Below, in pieces: positions 8,831-17,417 of a DNA stretch of 50,443 nt. Origin of the DNA: Bradyrhizobium zhengyangense (GTDB lineage Bacteria; Pseudomonadota; Alphaproteobacteria; Rhizobiales; Xanthobacteraceae); NCBI RefSeq assembly GCF_022012435.1, contig NZ_JAKLUA010000026.1, forward strand, positions 1-50,443, read 5' to 3'. The notes under the pieces are model-generated. The model searched no databases. It was not told the DNA's origin and saw nothing but the letters and a program-made list of their open reading frames with translations. Position 1 is the first letter of the stretch, and every line of letters starts with the position of its first letter. Position numbers and translations under genes: made by a program.

Positions 8831-9882
8831 TGGGCCTCCGCCGTCTTGCCGGGACGGAAATAGTTGAAGGCGTTGGTGTAGGTCTCGGAGGCCTTGACCT
8901 GGCCCGGCTTGAACAGACCGTCCTTCTCCAGCCAGTCGATCCACACCTGGATCTCGGCATCCGAGATCACCCCGCCTTTGCTCGCGACGCCCGTGCTCTT
9001 CCAGTATTTGATCGGCGTCGCGTCCTCATTACGTTTGCGCTCCGCGATGATGCGCCCGAAGCGCGCGCGCACCTCCTCGGGCGGCGTCGACTGCGCCCAA
9101 GCGATGGCGCGCGAAATGCCCTCGATCAGCTTGCGTGAGGCCTCCGGATTGTCCTTGATGAACTTGTCGCGCAGGACGTAGGAGCCGCCGGTGAAATTGC
9201 CGAACAGACCGGTGTCGTTGAACAGCGAGTGGATGCCGCCACGCTCCAGTGCCTTGTCGCGCAGCACGCCGCTAAGGGTGCTCACTTCGACCTGGCCCTG
9301 GCGTAAGGCCTGTTCACCGCTGACCGGCGGGATCGCGACCAGCGTCACCTGCTTGGCTTCCGCTGATGTCAAGCCGTTGCGGGCGAGATATTCGCGGAGC
9401 ACAAATTCCAGATGGGCACCGAGCGTATTGACGGCGACCTTCTTGCCGATCAGGTCGCGCGCGGTCTTGATTGGGCTGTCGTCCCTGACGAAGTAGCCGT
9501 TATAGGTGTTGGCGTCCGAGCCGTAATAGCCGACCACGGCCTTGATGGGCGCCTTTGCCGCGATCAGCTTGAGGATCGCGCCGTAGAAAGCCCCGCCGAT
9601 GTCGATATCCCCGGTCACCACGGTCTGGATGTCCTGTGGGCCGCTGATGGTGTTGCCGACCCATTTCAGCTTCAGGGGCGCCAGATAGCCGAGGTCGTCG
9701 GCGAGCTCGATGAAGGTCACCTGCCCCGCCCAGCCCTGATACCGGATCTCGCTCTTGTCGAGCGGCGGCTCGGCGAAGGCGGGAGCGGCAAGGCCCAATG
9801 CCAGCGCGCTGACAAGCAGCCGCCGTGCGGCGCTCCGTGCAGCACGATGCCGCGCTTGAAAAAATTGAAACAGAGAGTTCAT
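8827..9882 (-). CDS. ABC transporter periplasmic substrate-binding protein (SsuA/TauA/NrtA-like)
   Basis: This 351-residue precursor has an arginine-rich N-region, a hydrophobic stretch (LLVSALALGLAAPAFA) and a likely signal-peptidase site AFA-EPP near residue 37. The mature part has the NMT1/SsuA-like layout (GDIDIGGAFYGAI, KKVAVNTLGAHLEFVLREYL, GQVEVSTLSGVLRDKALERGG). It should capture an organosulfur or related anion for the ABC importer. The ligand cannot be fixed from sequence, but the neighbouring TauD-like dioxygenase and LLM monooxygenase favour a sulfonate or sulfate ester. It begins 27 bp after the dioxygenase gene. Confidence 0.88.
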   Translation of the reverse strand: MNSLFQFFQARHRAARSAARRLLVSALALGLAAPAFAEPPLDKSEIRYQGWAGQVTFIELADDLGYLAPLKLKWVGNTISGPQDIQTVVTGDIDIGGAFYGAILKLIAAKAPIKAVVGYYGSDANTYNGYFVRDDSPIKTARDLIGKKVAVNTLGAHLEFVLREYLARNGLTSAEAKQVTLVAIPPVSGEQALRQGQVEVSTLSGVLRDKALERGGIHSLFNDTGLFGNFTGGSYVLRDKFIKDNPEASRKLIEGISRAIAWAQSTPPEEVRARFGRIIAERKRNEDATPIKYWKSTGVASKGGVISDAEIQVWIDWLEKDGLFKPGQVKASETYTNAFNYFRPGKTAEAQ

Positions 9883-9909
9883 GTGTCAAACCCGGTCAAG
9901 TGTTGGAGA

Positions 9910-10839
9910 TCAAGCGGCCTTGGGCGCCTGCGCCTTCGGCGCCTTGACGCGCGTCACGCTGTGACGACCGTCGACGCTGACAGGCACTTCCCCATCGATG
10001 GTGGCGCGGCGGACGACGCGGTGCTGATCGCCATAATCGTTGACGGCGTAGTGCTGGGTTGCCCGGTTGTCCCAGATCGCGAGGTCACCGGCCTGCCAGG
10101 TCCAGCGTACGGTGTTCTCGGGCGCGGTGATGTGGGACTGGAAAAGCTCGAACAGCTTCTGGCCATCATATTTCGGCAAGCCGACGAAGCGCTGCACGAA
10201 GTTGCCGAGCACCAGGGTGCGTTCGCCGGTTTCGGGATGAACCCGCACGACCGGATGCTCCGTCTCATAGATCGTGCCGGTAAAAACCTCGTCGAAATGC
10301 TTGCGATCCGCTTCGCTCGCGGGCGTCTTCACCGCGTAGTCGTAAGCGTTGCTGTGGACCGCCCAGAGCTCGTCGGCAAGCTTGCGCAGCGGCGCCGGCA
10401 GGTCGAGATAGGCCGCCGCCGTGTTCGACCACACGGTATCGCCGCCGTATGGCGGGATCACAACGCCACGCAGCACCGAGATTTTCGGATAGGCATCGAC
10501 GAAGGTGACGTCCGTGTGCCACTGGTCTGCACGACCGCCGCCACGACCTGAATCGAGCTCCAGGATCGATGAAGTGCCCTTGGTCGCACCGACCGTCGGA
10601 TGCGGCACGAGCTTACCGAGCCTGATAGCAAAGCGCTCCTGCTCGGCATCGTCGAGATGCCCCTGGTTGCGGAAGAAGGTGACCTTGTGCTCCAGCAGCA
10701 CATGATTGATGGCGCGAATGACGTCGTCGGACAAATCGCCTGATAATTTGACGTTCCGGATTTCGGCACCGAGCCGGGCCGCACGTTTGACGATATCGGC
10801 GCGCGGAATGACGTTGTCGATGGTGATCGGGTTGCTCAT
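9910..10839 (-). CDS. TauD/TfdA-family 2-oxoglutarate-dependent dioxygenase
   Basis: From ATG 10839 (GAGAGAT just upstream) the protein has 309 residues. The Fe(II)-binding facial triad is visible: His and Asp in QWHTDVTF and the distal His in DYGDQHRVVRR, with Arg of RRATIDG expected to bind 2-oxoglutarate. The family includes taurine dioxygenase and alkylsulfatases, which release sulfite or sulfate by hydroxylating the carbon next to sulfur. It is the first gene of the transporter operon and supports a role in sulfur scavenging. An Ala/Pro/Lys-rich tail closes the protein. Two in-frame ATGs further upstream are possible but have weaker ribosome sites. Confidence 0.88.
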   Translation of the reverse strand: MSNPITIDNVIPRADIVKRAARLGAEIRNVKLSGDLSDDVIRAINHVLLEHKVTFFRNQGHLDDAEQERFAIRLGKLVPHPTVGATKGTSSILELDSGRGGGRADQWHTDVTFVDAYPKISVLRGVVIPPYGGDTVWSNTAAAYLDLPAPLRKLADELWAVHSNAYDYAVKTPASEADRKHFDEVFTGTIYETEHPVVRVHPETGERTLVLGNFVQRFVGLPKYDGQKLFELFQSHITAPENTVRWTWQAGDLAIWDNRATQHYAVNDYGDQHRVVRRATIDGEVPVSVDGRHSVTRVKAPKAQAPKAA

Positions 10840-11479
10840 GATCGTATCTCTCATTGAATTCGTGGACAAAGCTCCGCCATACGCCGGTCATGCCGGCGGC
10901 GGCGGACAGTGACGGGTGGTTTCCTGGTTGGCCCTAGGGGATCACGTCGGCGGCTAGACAGTCGGCAGCAGGCGGATCCCGGCGGTACAGCTCTCCGCCA
11001 TCGCCGCAGTGCGAAGCGATGCGCACAGCACCATTAGCCGGGCCACATTGCGAACGATGTTTGGATCGGATTGCCGCATGGTGAACGACCTCGCTTGGAC
11101 GTTGCCGATGGTAAAAGCGATGGCGCTCCAGTCAATGAAACGAAACCAGCGTTGTTTTCGGCGCCGCGCAATGATCGCTTCGTTGGGACGGCGAGCACGG
11201 AAAGATTTGCGATCATGACGGCCCATGCGAGCGCCTCACATGCGCGAAGACGAGCAAAATCGAGCCAACGGACGCACGAAACGACGCGGTTCATTTGCCT
11301 TGATCACCAGCACGAACGCACTCATCTCCCGCTAGCGACGCGCTCGTATCGTTCATGCTCGCTTCGCCGACAACAACGCAAATTCATTACATCGACAGCT
11401 TTGCGAGCATCGACATAGAGTCAACTGCAACGCGCGCGGTGACGCCGCGATCCGGAGATAACCAACCATTGCGAGCCAG
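10840..11479. promoter_or_regulatory. divergent intergenic region of the organosulfur cluster
   Basis: This 640 bp separates the divergent dioxygenase operon and the LLM monooxygenase gene, so it must hold both promoters. No confident -35/-10 pair, operator or gene is seen. A LysR-type (CysB/Cbl-like) control site would be expected from other sulfonate clusters, but I cannot point to one. Confidence 0.35.
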
Positions 11480-12823
11480 ATGATGAGCAAACGCCAGCTT
11501 TCCCTCAACTTCTTCATCTATCCGGACGGTCATCACGAGGCCGCGTGGCGGCACAAGGCCTCGACGACGGACCGCATTCTCGACGTCACCTACTATCAGG
11601 AACTGGCGCAACGCGCCGAAGCGCACAAGTTCGACGCGGTCTTCTTCGCCGACGGGCCGGTGCTCTCGGATAACGTCCGCTACGCGCAGCGCTTCCGGCT
11701 CGAGCCGATCACGCTTCTCGCCGCGATCGCGTCGGCTACCACGCACATCGGCCTGATCGCGACCGCTTCAACCACCTACACCGAACCCTACAATCTCGCT
11801 CGGCTGTTCGCGTCGCTCGATCACCTCAGCCGCGGGCGTGCAGGATGGAACATCGTGACGACAAGCTCGCCACAGGCAGCGCAGAACTTCGGCCTGCCTG
11901 AGCATCCTCCGCATCACGAGCGGTACGAGCGGGCGCGCGAATATCTCGATGTCGTCACCGCGCTATGGGACAGCTGGGAGGACGATGCGCTCGTCAATGA
12001 CCCCGTCTCCGGCATTTTCGCTGATACCAGCAAGATCCACGCGATCGACCATATAGGGAAATACTTCCGCGTGCGCGGCCCGCTCAACGTCTCACGGACG
12101 CCGCAGGGCCGGCCCGTCTATGTCCAGGCCGGCTCTTCCGAGGACGGACGCGCCTTCGCAGCGCGCTTTGCCGAGGCCATCTTCACGGCGCACCAGACGT
12201 TGGCGAGCGCGCAGGAGTTCTATGCCGACATCAAACGGCAGGCGCGTGCGTTCGATCGCAGCCCTGACCAGATCAAGATCCTGCCCGGCATCTCGCCGTT
12301 CATCGCCAGCACACAAGCGGAGGCCGACCGGCTTCAGGACGAGTTCAACGCGCTGATCCAGCCGGAGTTCTCGCTCGCCCAGCTCCGCCAGATGACCGGG
12401 CTCGACCTCGCCGGCTTTGATCTCGATGGCCCCTTCCCACGTCACCTGATCGATACCGACGGTGCGCATGGCGTTGCCAGCCGCTTCAAGCTGATCGTCG
12501 ACATCATCGATCGCGAAAAGCCCACGATCCGCCAGCTGGTGCAGCGCCTCGCCGGTGCGCGCGGGCATTGGGTCATCGCCGGCCCCCCGGAAAAGATCGC
12601 CGACAACATCCAGACCTGGTTCGAGAACGGCGCAGCCGACGGTTTCAACGTCATGCCTCCGTGGCTGCCGGGCGGGTTCGACCTGTTCGCCGAACAGGTC
12701 GTGCCGATCTTGCGCAAGCGCGGCCTCTTCCGCCGTGATTATGCGGGCAGCAGTCTGCGCGATCACTACGGTTTGAGCCGCCCGGCCAGCCTGTTCTCGG
12801 GCGCCGTGCGGGCCATTGCGTGA
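11480..12823 (+). CDS. LLM-class FMN-dependent monooxygenase (NtaA/SnaA/DszA family)
   Basis: The 447-residue protein belongs to the bacterial luciferase-like flavin monooxygenases of the NtaA/SnaA/DszA/SoxA group. These use FMNH2 from a separate reductase to cleave C-S or C-N bonds. Diagnostic stretches are LSLNFFIYPDGHHEAAWRH, the hydrophobic core THIGLIATASTTY, LSRGRAGWNIVTTSS, GKYFRVRGPLNVSRTPQGRP and VYVQAGSSEDGRAFAARFAEAIFT. The length is typical. No flavin reductase gene is nearby. It diverges from the TauD/ABC operon and probably desulfurises an imported organosulfur compound. ATG 11480 and ATG 11483 are both possible starts. Confidence 0.9.
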   Translation: MMSKRQLSLNFFIYPDGHHEAAWRHKASTTDRILDVTYYQELAQRAEAHKFDAVFFADGPVLSDNVRYAQRFRLEPITLLAAIASATTHIGLIATASTTYTEPYNLARLFASLDHLSRGRAGWNIVTTSSPQAAQNFGLPEHPPHHERYERAREYLDVVTALWDSWEDDALVNDPVSGIFADTSKIHAIDHIGKYFRVRGPLNVSRTPQGRPVYVQAGSSEDGRAFAARFAEAIFTAHQTLASAQEFYADIKRQARAFDRSPDQIKILPGISPFIASTQAEADRLQDEFNALIQPEFSLAQLRQMTGLDLAGFDLDGPFPRHLIDTDGAHGVASRFKLIVDIIDREKPTIRQLVQRLAGARGHWVIAGPPEKIADNIQTWFENGAADGFNVMPPWLPGGFDLFAEQVVPILRKRGLFRRDYAGSSLRDHYGLSRPASLFSGAVRAIA

Positions 12824-12861
12824 GGGTGGAAAACCAGTCGGGCCGTGCGCACGTCGTCTCT

Positions 12862-13143
12862 TCAGCAAGGTGCGTTGCCGGTTTTGAACAGAATGTCCGC
12901 CTCAGAACCGTCCAGCCTGACCAATTCGCAGCGCCGAAACGCCAAGCCAGTCGTTGAAAGCAGCAAGAAAAAATGCCGTGATCGCAGCACGTCTGGCGAT
13001 CCGTCGATAAGAACGCGGGCGCCAGTTTCGGACGCCTCGATTAGTATACAGTTGCGCCACCATCGCCCGTCCGCTGCCAGGAGGGTCATCCGATGTTCAT
13101 GTTCAAAACGGACGAATCGGGTTCCTCTCTTGGTCGGGAGCAT
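12862..13143 (-). CDS. PilZ-like small protein
   Basis: From ATG 13143 (an upstream in-frame ATG exists at 13170) this is a 93-residue protein resembling the many short PilZ-domain proteins of Bradyrhizobium. It has an RGTRFVRFEHEHRM start, a central ILIEASETGARVLIDGSPDVLRSRHFFLLLS that matches the D-x-S-x-x-G-A beta-barrel pattern, and the terminal RRCELVRLDGSEADILF strand. The usual RxxxR and D/NxSxxG c-di-GMP residues are not fully kept, so ligand binding is doubtful. It stands alone, convergent with the monooxygenase gene. Confidence 0.6.
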   Translation of the reverse strand: MLPTKRGTRFVRFEHEHRMTLLAADGRWWRNCILIEASETGARVLIDGSPDVLRSRHFFLLLSTTGLAFRRCELVRLDGSEADILFKTGNAPC

Positions 13144-13285
13144 CAAGACTCCGCCTGACGGCGCCTTCAAACAAAATCATTGCAATTAGAAGTCGAAGAG
13201 CAGAAGGCCAGCGCACGTCTCTGCCCAGACCGAAACATCAAAGTAACTGTGGCTTGATCCGCGCCGGCTCCGATCTAGCGGTTCT

Positions 13286-13384
13286 CTATAAAAAGGTGAA
13301 TGCAAACAGGCTTGCGCACAGGAGGACAAATCCCGCTCCAGTCAGGCCCAGGAAGCTTCCTGAGATGAGATCATGTTCGCGCAT
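13286..13384 (-). CDS. possible 32-residue membrane peptide
   Basis: A short frame from ATG 13384 encodes MREHDLISGSFLGLTGAG followed by an uninterrupted hydrophobic segment (FVLLCASLFAFTFL) that ends the protein. This single-pass pattern is seen in many small bacterial membrane proteins, but no ribosome site is clear and I do not recognise a family. It may be a chance frame. Confidence 0.25.
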   Translation of the reverse strand: MREHDLISGSFLGLTGAGFVLLCASLFAFTFL

Positions 13385-13666
13385 GAGTGCCTCAGCTGTC
13401 TCTGCCAGCTTCGAATCAGAGCAGGTTTGGAGCGGCTGTTGTTAGCCCGCTTGCTCGCACTTTTTCGGCTATTGCGCGTTGAAAATGCATTTTTTGGACA
13501 CTGCTCGAGACGACTGAGGCGTGTTGCAGCAGCAGGCCTCGTTTAAGGCTTGGCATACGACTTAAGCTGCTTGGACGTTGGCCGTACAAGATGGTCCAGA
13601 ACCTCCGTCCAGGTAGATGTGAGCGGCTTCATAATTGCGATAAGAGTTCGGGAGTATCCTTTCGAC

Positions 13667-13786
13667 ATGCGTGGGTCTCTGATTGTCCTTGCCATCTTTG
13701 CAATTATCTTGGCCGTGCGCGGACACCAGCGTGAGAGTGTCGCGTTGCGTCCGACGGAAGCCATGCCGCCTGTCAACGTACCTTAA
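13667..13786 (+). CDS. possible 39-residue membrane protein
   Basis: ATG 13667 is preceded by GGGAG about 11 bp upstream. The frame gives a 39-residue peptide with one hydrophobic segment (SLIVLAIFAIILAV), a basic stretch after it and a Pro/Val-rich end. Small one-span proteins of this kind are common in Bradyrhizobium. The function is unknown. Confidence 0.35.
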   Translation: MRGSLIVLAIFAIILAVRGHQRESVALRPTEAMPPVNVP

Positions 13787-14023
13787 GGCTTGGCGGGAGC
13801 AAGGAATGCGTTGGCAAGATGCTGATCATTTGGGGCGTTTATCTCGTCAGTCAGATTCGAAGAACTATCCGCCGGCGCCGGTCGAGGGCAGAGCGCGGTG
13901 AGCAGCGCTATCGGAAGCGTTGAGACAGCCCAATCCGCGGAAACGTTCCGCCGTGCCCGCGAGATGCGGCGAGAGCCGACACAACCATCTGTTTGACATG
14001 CGATGCGTTTTTTGGAGGTTGCC

Positions 14024-14896
14024 GTGACAAAGCTTAGAGTTCTACTTCCCGCCTGCATTACCATCCTGGCGGGCAGCACGTCGACTGCGCTCGCGTGGGG
14101 ACAGCTCGGGCATTCCGTGATTGCTGAGCTCGCGCAGCGACATCTCACCCCGGCTGCCACGACCAAGCTCAAGGACCTGATCGGAGAGACCTCGTTGGCG
14201 TCGATCTCGAACTGGGCTGACGACTACAAGTTCACGGCAGAAGGGAAGAACACGTATCGCTGGCACTTCGTCGACATCGATGTCGCCCGCGCCACTTATG
14301 ATTCCGCGCTGGACTGCAATGAGGCAAACAATCAGGGCACTTGCATCGTGCGGGGCCTGCCTGAGGCGATTGCGGTGTTAAAGGACACTTCGCGCAGTAA
14401 GGACGACAGGCTGCGTGCGCTCAAGCTGGTGGTTCATCTTGCGGGTGATCTTGAGCAACCGCTTCACGCAAGTGAACGGGATGGCGACCAGGGTGGTAAC
14501 AAGTTGCACGTCATATTGCGTGCCAAACGCTCGGATGGAACGTCATACACGCGCGCATCGACGTTTCACAGCATGTGGGATGATTCTCTGATCGACCTTC
14601 AGGCCTATTCGTGGGGAAGCTATGCGGACGCAATCGACGGTGCATCGTTGCCGGCGGTTGAGCCCGCTCCCTATGATGAGGCACGCATCGCTGCTTGGGC
14701 CAATGACACCCATGCGCTCGGGATAAGGGCCTATCAGCTTCTGCCTCAAGGTGCGCCGGAGCAGAACGACGCTGGTCATCCCATTGAGCTCGGAGCGGAG
14801 TATGCCGCTGCCGTCAAATCAGATCTTGATGGCGAGCTGGCAAAGGGAGCTGCGCGATTGAAAGCCATCCTTGAGGATGCACTTGGAGATTCGTGA
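14024..14896 (+). CDS. S1/P1-family zinc nuclease, secreted
   Basis: The best start is GTG 14024, with GGAGG 5 bp upstream (ATG 14003 is in frame but lacks a site), giving 290 residues. A signal peptide (LLPACITILAGSTSTALA) should be cut to expose Trp as residue 1 (WGQLGH), which is the zinc ligand that defines this family. Other zinc ligands are recognisable: His in GQLGHS, Asp in NWADDYK, His in RWHFVDID, His/Asp/His in VVHLAGDLEQPLHAS, and His/Asp in FHSMWDD. The enzyme cleaves single-stranded nucleic acids in the periplasm or outside the cell, and may scavenge nucleotides or phosphate or act in host contact. Confidence 0.92.
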   Translation: MTKLRVLLPACITILAGSTSTALAWGQLGHSVIAELAQRHLTPAATTKLKDLIGETSLASISNWADDYKFTAEGKNTYRWHFVDIDVARATYDSALDCNEANNQGTCIVRGLPEAIAVLKDTSRSKDDRLRALKLVVHLAGDLEQPLHASERDGDQGGNKLHVILRAKRSDGTSYTRASTFHSMWDDSLIDLQAYSWGSYADAIDGASLPAVEPAPYDEARIAAWANDTHALGIRAYQLLPQGAPEQNDAGHPIELGAEYAAAVKSDLDGELAKGAARLKAILEDALGDS

Positions 14897-15145
14897 TGTG
14901 AGGCGAGCGTTGACCAACAGACGCGTCCGATCACAACTTTGTTCATCTCTCGAAGGCAACGCGAAACGCCGCCGTTGATTTGATATTTCTGCGCCCTTAT
15001 TTGCGTCCTAGAGGTGGCGTCGGCTGCTACAGCACCGCCAGCTCGTTTGATGAAACCAAGGCTGGAAATGCAGTCGACGACGAAGCATTTGGACGAGATG
15101 AGAGGACCGTCGGCTCCAGCTCTCGGGGACGGTTTCGTTGTTGCG

Positions 15146-15466
15146 CTATTTGGACGGCGGCCACAGCGGGCTATCCGCCCACTTCCGCGCAGCTGGATCG
15201 TGCAGGGGATCGCCTCCGCAGGCGAGGCAGACGTAGCCCGGCCGGCCGGGCGCCTCGTCGTCAGGCACGGCCGTCATCGGCTTGCCGCAGGTCGGGCACA
15301 GGGTTTCGGCTTGCGTAGAGCCTTGTGATCGGATTTCCCCCCGTGTCGCGCGGCGATCAGGATGGAAGGCGCTTCCTACCCAGATTGCCGCGCTACACCT
15401 CCGCTGTGAGCTTAGTTTCTCTGGCGCCGTGAGCTCAAGCAGATCCTTTAAATCCGTCCGACGCAT
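15146..15466 (-). CDS. small zinc-ribbon protein
   Basis: The well-supported part is the C-terminal 55 residues, with two CxxC pairs (LCPTCGKPM and VCLACGGD) and the ending PAARKWADSPLWPPSK, a pattern typical of a conserved Bradyrhizobium zinc-ribbon protein. The start is uncertain: ATG 15466 is used here, but the conserved region begins near 15325 without an ATG, so the true start may be a rare codon or the 5' end may be degraded. The function is unknown. Confidence 0.5.
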   Translation of the reverse strand: MRRTDLKDLLELTAPEKLSSQRRCSAAIWVGSAFHPDRRATRGEIRSQGSTQAETLCPTCGKPMTAVPDDEAPGRPGYVCLACGGDPLHDPAARKWADSPLWPPSK

Positions 15467-15537
15467 CAGCAGGCCCTTGACGGAACGCGCATCCGGCAAT
15501 GATATTCGGGTTATCAGTGATGTTGCGGGGGGGCGTC

Positions 15538-15738
15538 GTGGAAGAGTTCTATAGTGGCTTTGCGCAGCGGGCGCGCGATCTAGCAGAGAAAGCCGACCCA
15601 TTCACCAAGCGGCGGCTTCTCGACCTCGCCCAGCGTTACGATCTGAAGAGCAGACCGGGATCGCCAGGCGTTCGGTCCCTCCCGCCGCCCCGCGCAACGC
15701 CGCCGACGGTGCTCTTCTCCGGCGCTGGCGAAGTGTGA
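15538..15738 (+). CDS. small conserved Bradyrhizobium-type protein
   Basis: From GTG 15538, with a strong GGGGGGG Shine-Dalgarno just upstream, this 66-residue protein reads EEFYSGFAQRARDLAEKADPFTKRRLLDLAQRYDLKSR. It is an amphipathic helical segment of the kind found in many short rhizobial proteins, followed by a Pro-rich tail (PPPRATPPTV). The function is unknown. Confidence 0.55.
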   Translation: MEEFYSGFAQRARDLAEKADPFTKRRLLDLAQRYDLKSRPGSPGVRSLPPPRATPPTVLFSGAGEV

Positions 15739-15823
15739 TCCAACCCTTCGAAGCGATTACCGCCCGCCCGAGACGGTTATCTTCTCCGGACTCTCATTAC
15801 GCAGGTCCCCGAATTCTCTTGCT

Positions 15824-15918
15824 GAGATTATGGCAATTTTCTCATCATTTGTTGCAGAGAATAGCTTGTCAGCGCAATGATTAGCTTGCATAATCTCTGC
15901 AAGAGATGATGAGATTAT
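15824..15918 (+). promoter_or_regulatory. repeated half-sites upstream of fic, candidate operator
   Basis: GAGATTAT occurs at 15824-15831 and again at 15911-15918, overlapping the fic start codon. Its complement ATAATCTC is at 15890-15897. A second inverted pair is TGCAGAGA (15853-15860) and TCTCTGCA (15894-15901). This arrangement suggests a self-binding site for the winged helix at the C-terminus of the Fic protein (inference). Confidence 0.45.
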
Positions 15919-17029
15919 GGCCTACATTCATGAACTGCCTGCTTGGCCCACATTCACTTGGGATATGCAGCGGATTGCAGACCGATTGGCGGCGGTCCGT
16001 CATAAGCAGGGCCGCCTGCTCGGCCGGATGGAGCGGCTCGGATTCCCCCTCAAAACTGAGGCTACTCTTCAGACCCTCACTGAAGAAGTGGTGAAGTCGA
16101 GTGAGATCGAGGGTGAGATCCTCGATCATGCGCAGGTTCGGTCCTCCATCGCTCGTCATCTTGGTATGGACATTGGGGGCCTTATCCCTGCCGACCGGTA
16201 CGTCGAAGGCGTGGTCGAGATGATCCTCGACGCCACCGAACACTATGCCGAGGAGCTAACTGCCGAACGCCTCTTCGGCTGGCATGCCGCGCTCTTCCCC
16301 ACTGGGCGCAGCGGTATGACCAAGATAGTCGTCGGCGCGTGGCGGACGGTCGAGACTGGACCCATGCAAGTTGTCTCGGGCCCGATGGGTCGCGAGCGCG
16401 TACACTATGAAGCTCCATCGGCCGAGCGTCTCGATGCGCAGATGCAGACCTTCTTGGAGTGGTTTAACCGTAATATCGTTAGCATCGATCCCGTGTTGAA
16501 GGCCGCTCTCGCTCATCTTTGGTTCGTGACCATCCATCCATTTGAAGACGGCAACGGTCGTATTGCGCGTGCGATCGCTGACCTTGCGCTGGCAAGATCA
16601 GAGCGGAGCCCGCAAAGGTTTTACAGTATGTCCGCGCAGATTCGGCGCGAGCGGAACGACTACTACTCAATTCTCGAGCGGATCCAGAAAGGAAACCTCG
16701 ACATCACCGATTGGATGGCGTGGTTCCTGGATTGCTTAGATCGCGCCTTTGACAACGCGGATGCCATTCTCGGGAGAATTCTCCAGAAAGCGGACTTCTG
16801 GGATCGTCATGCGGCTCGCCAGCTCAATGAACGTCAACGAACTGTGCTTAATTGCCTGTTCGATGGATTTGAGGGCAAGCTAACGTCCTCAAAGTGGGCA
16901 AAGCTAACGAAGGTCTCCCAGGCGACGGCGGCAAGGGACATTGAGGAATTGATCGAACATGGCATCCTTAAGAAAGATGCCGCCGGGGGCAGAAGCACCA
17001 GCTACTCGCTCGTTGACACACACAGCTGA
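15917..17029 (+). CDS. Fic-family protein adenylyltransferase
   Basis: This 370-residue Fic protein has a DUF4172-like N-terminus (residues 1-80), the auto-inhibitory motif KSSEIEGEIL (about 62-71) with the Glu that blocks ATP, the full core motif HPFEDGNGRIAR (about 213-224) with catalytic His, and a C-terminal winged helix (LTSSKWAKLTKVSQATAARDIEELIEHGILKKDAAGGRS, about 320-360). Fic enzymes AMPylate target proteins such as gyrase or act on themselves. The N-terminal inhibitory helix makes it class II, controlled in cis. The winged helix and the upstream half-sites suggest it also controls its own transcription. It is intact, unlike the Fic pseudogene near 2 kb. Confidence 0.92.
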   Translation: MAYIHELPAWPTFTWDMQRIADRLAAVRHKQGRLLGRMERLGFPLKTEATLQTLTEEVVKSSEIEGEILDHAQVRSSIARHLGMDIGGLIPADRYVEGVVEMILDATEHYAEELTAERLFGWHAALFPTGRSGMTKIVVGAWRTVETGPMQVVSGPMGRERVHYEAPSAERLDAQMQTFLEWFNRNIVSIDPVLKAALAHLWFVTIHPFEDGNGRIARAIADLALARSERSPQRFYSMSAQIRRERNDYYSILERIQKGNLDITDWMAWFLDCLDRAFDNADAILGRILQKADFWDRHAARQLNERQRTVLNCLFDGFEGKLTSSKWAKLTKVSQATAARDIEELIEHGILKKDAAGGRSTSYSLVDTHS

Positions 17030-17417
17030 TGGCGGAACGGGAAGGATGAGGAGGAAGAAGCATTTGAGAAGATCCTCTCAACGCAACTTAACCGCAACAT
17101 CGACGTCGTTAATTCGTCGAGACAAGAACTCTCGTTGCTGAGGCTTCCTCAACACGGGTGATCGGCTCTATCAACCTGCTGATCGAGTAGGCCGGCTTGC
17201 CTGCTTACGCTGTGATGACCTATTGTGCAGATGTCCATCGATGTGCGGATGCCAAGCGCAAGTTCGTGTTCACGGCAATCTTGATCCTTCGCCGCCGCCG
17301 ATCTCCTAGGGTGCTCGCCATTTACTGCGTTAACCTCGGACTCGTTCATCCTCGTCCTTAAGAGAGACTGTCGTTCTAGAACGCCGAAGTAGGGCAATTT
17401 GAAAGGCGTTGAATGCG
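17030..17417. other. intergenic, nothing recognised
   Basis: This stretch lies between fic and the dprA-like gene. I see no gene, terminator or repeat of note. It must carry the promoter of the dprA-HAD/PRT operon. Confidence 0.3.

Noticed and set aside
6826..8863. Plus-strand frames of 280-300 codons opposite the permease and ATPase
   Set aside because: They mirror ABC-transporter genes with all Walker motifs on the minus strand and are Gln/Arg/Asp-rich as shadows are.
9412..10551. 379-codon plus-strand frame opposite the TauD and binding-protein genes
   Set aside because: It spans two real genes and their gap, with no recognisable domain.
10954..11294. Minus-strand frames in the divergent region of the organosulfur cluster
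   Set aside because: They are short and overlapping, without a ribosome site or family motif.
12092..12868. 258-codon minus-strand frame opposite the LLM monooxygenase
   Set aside because: The plus strand encodes a full conserved monooxygenase; the other strand has biased, repeat-like composition.
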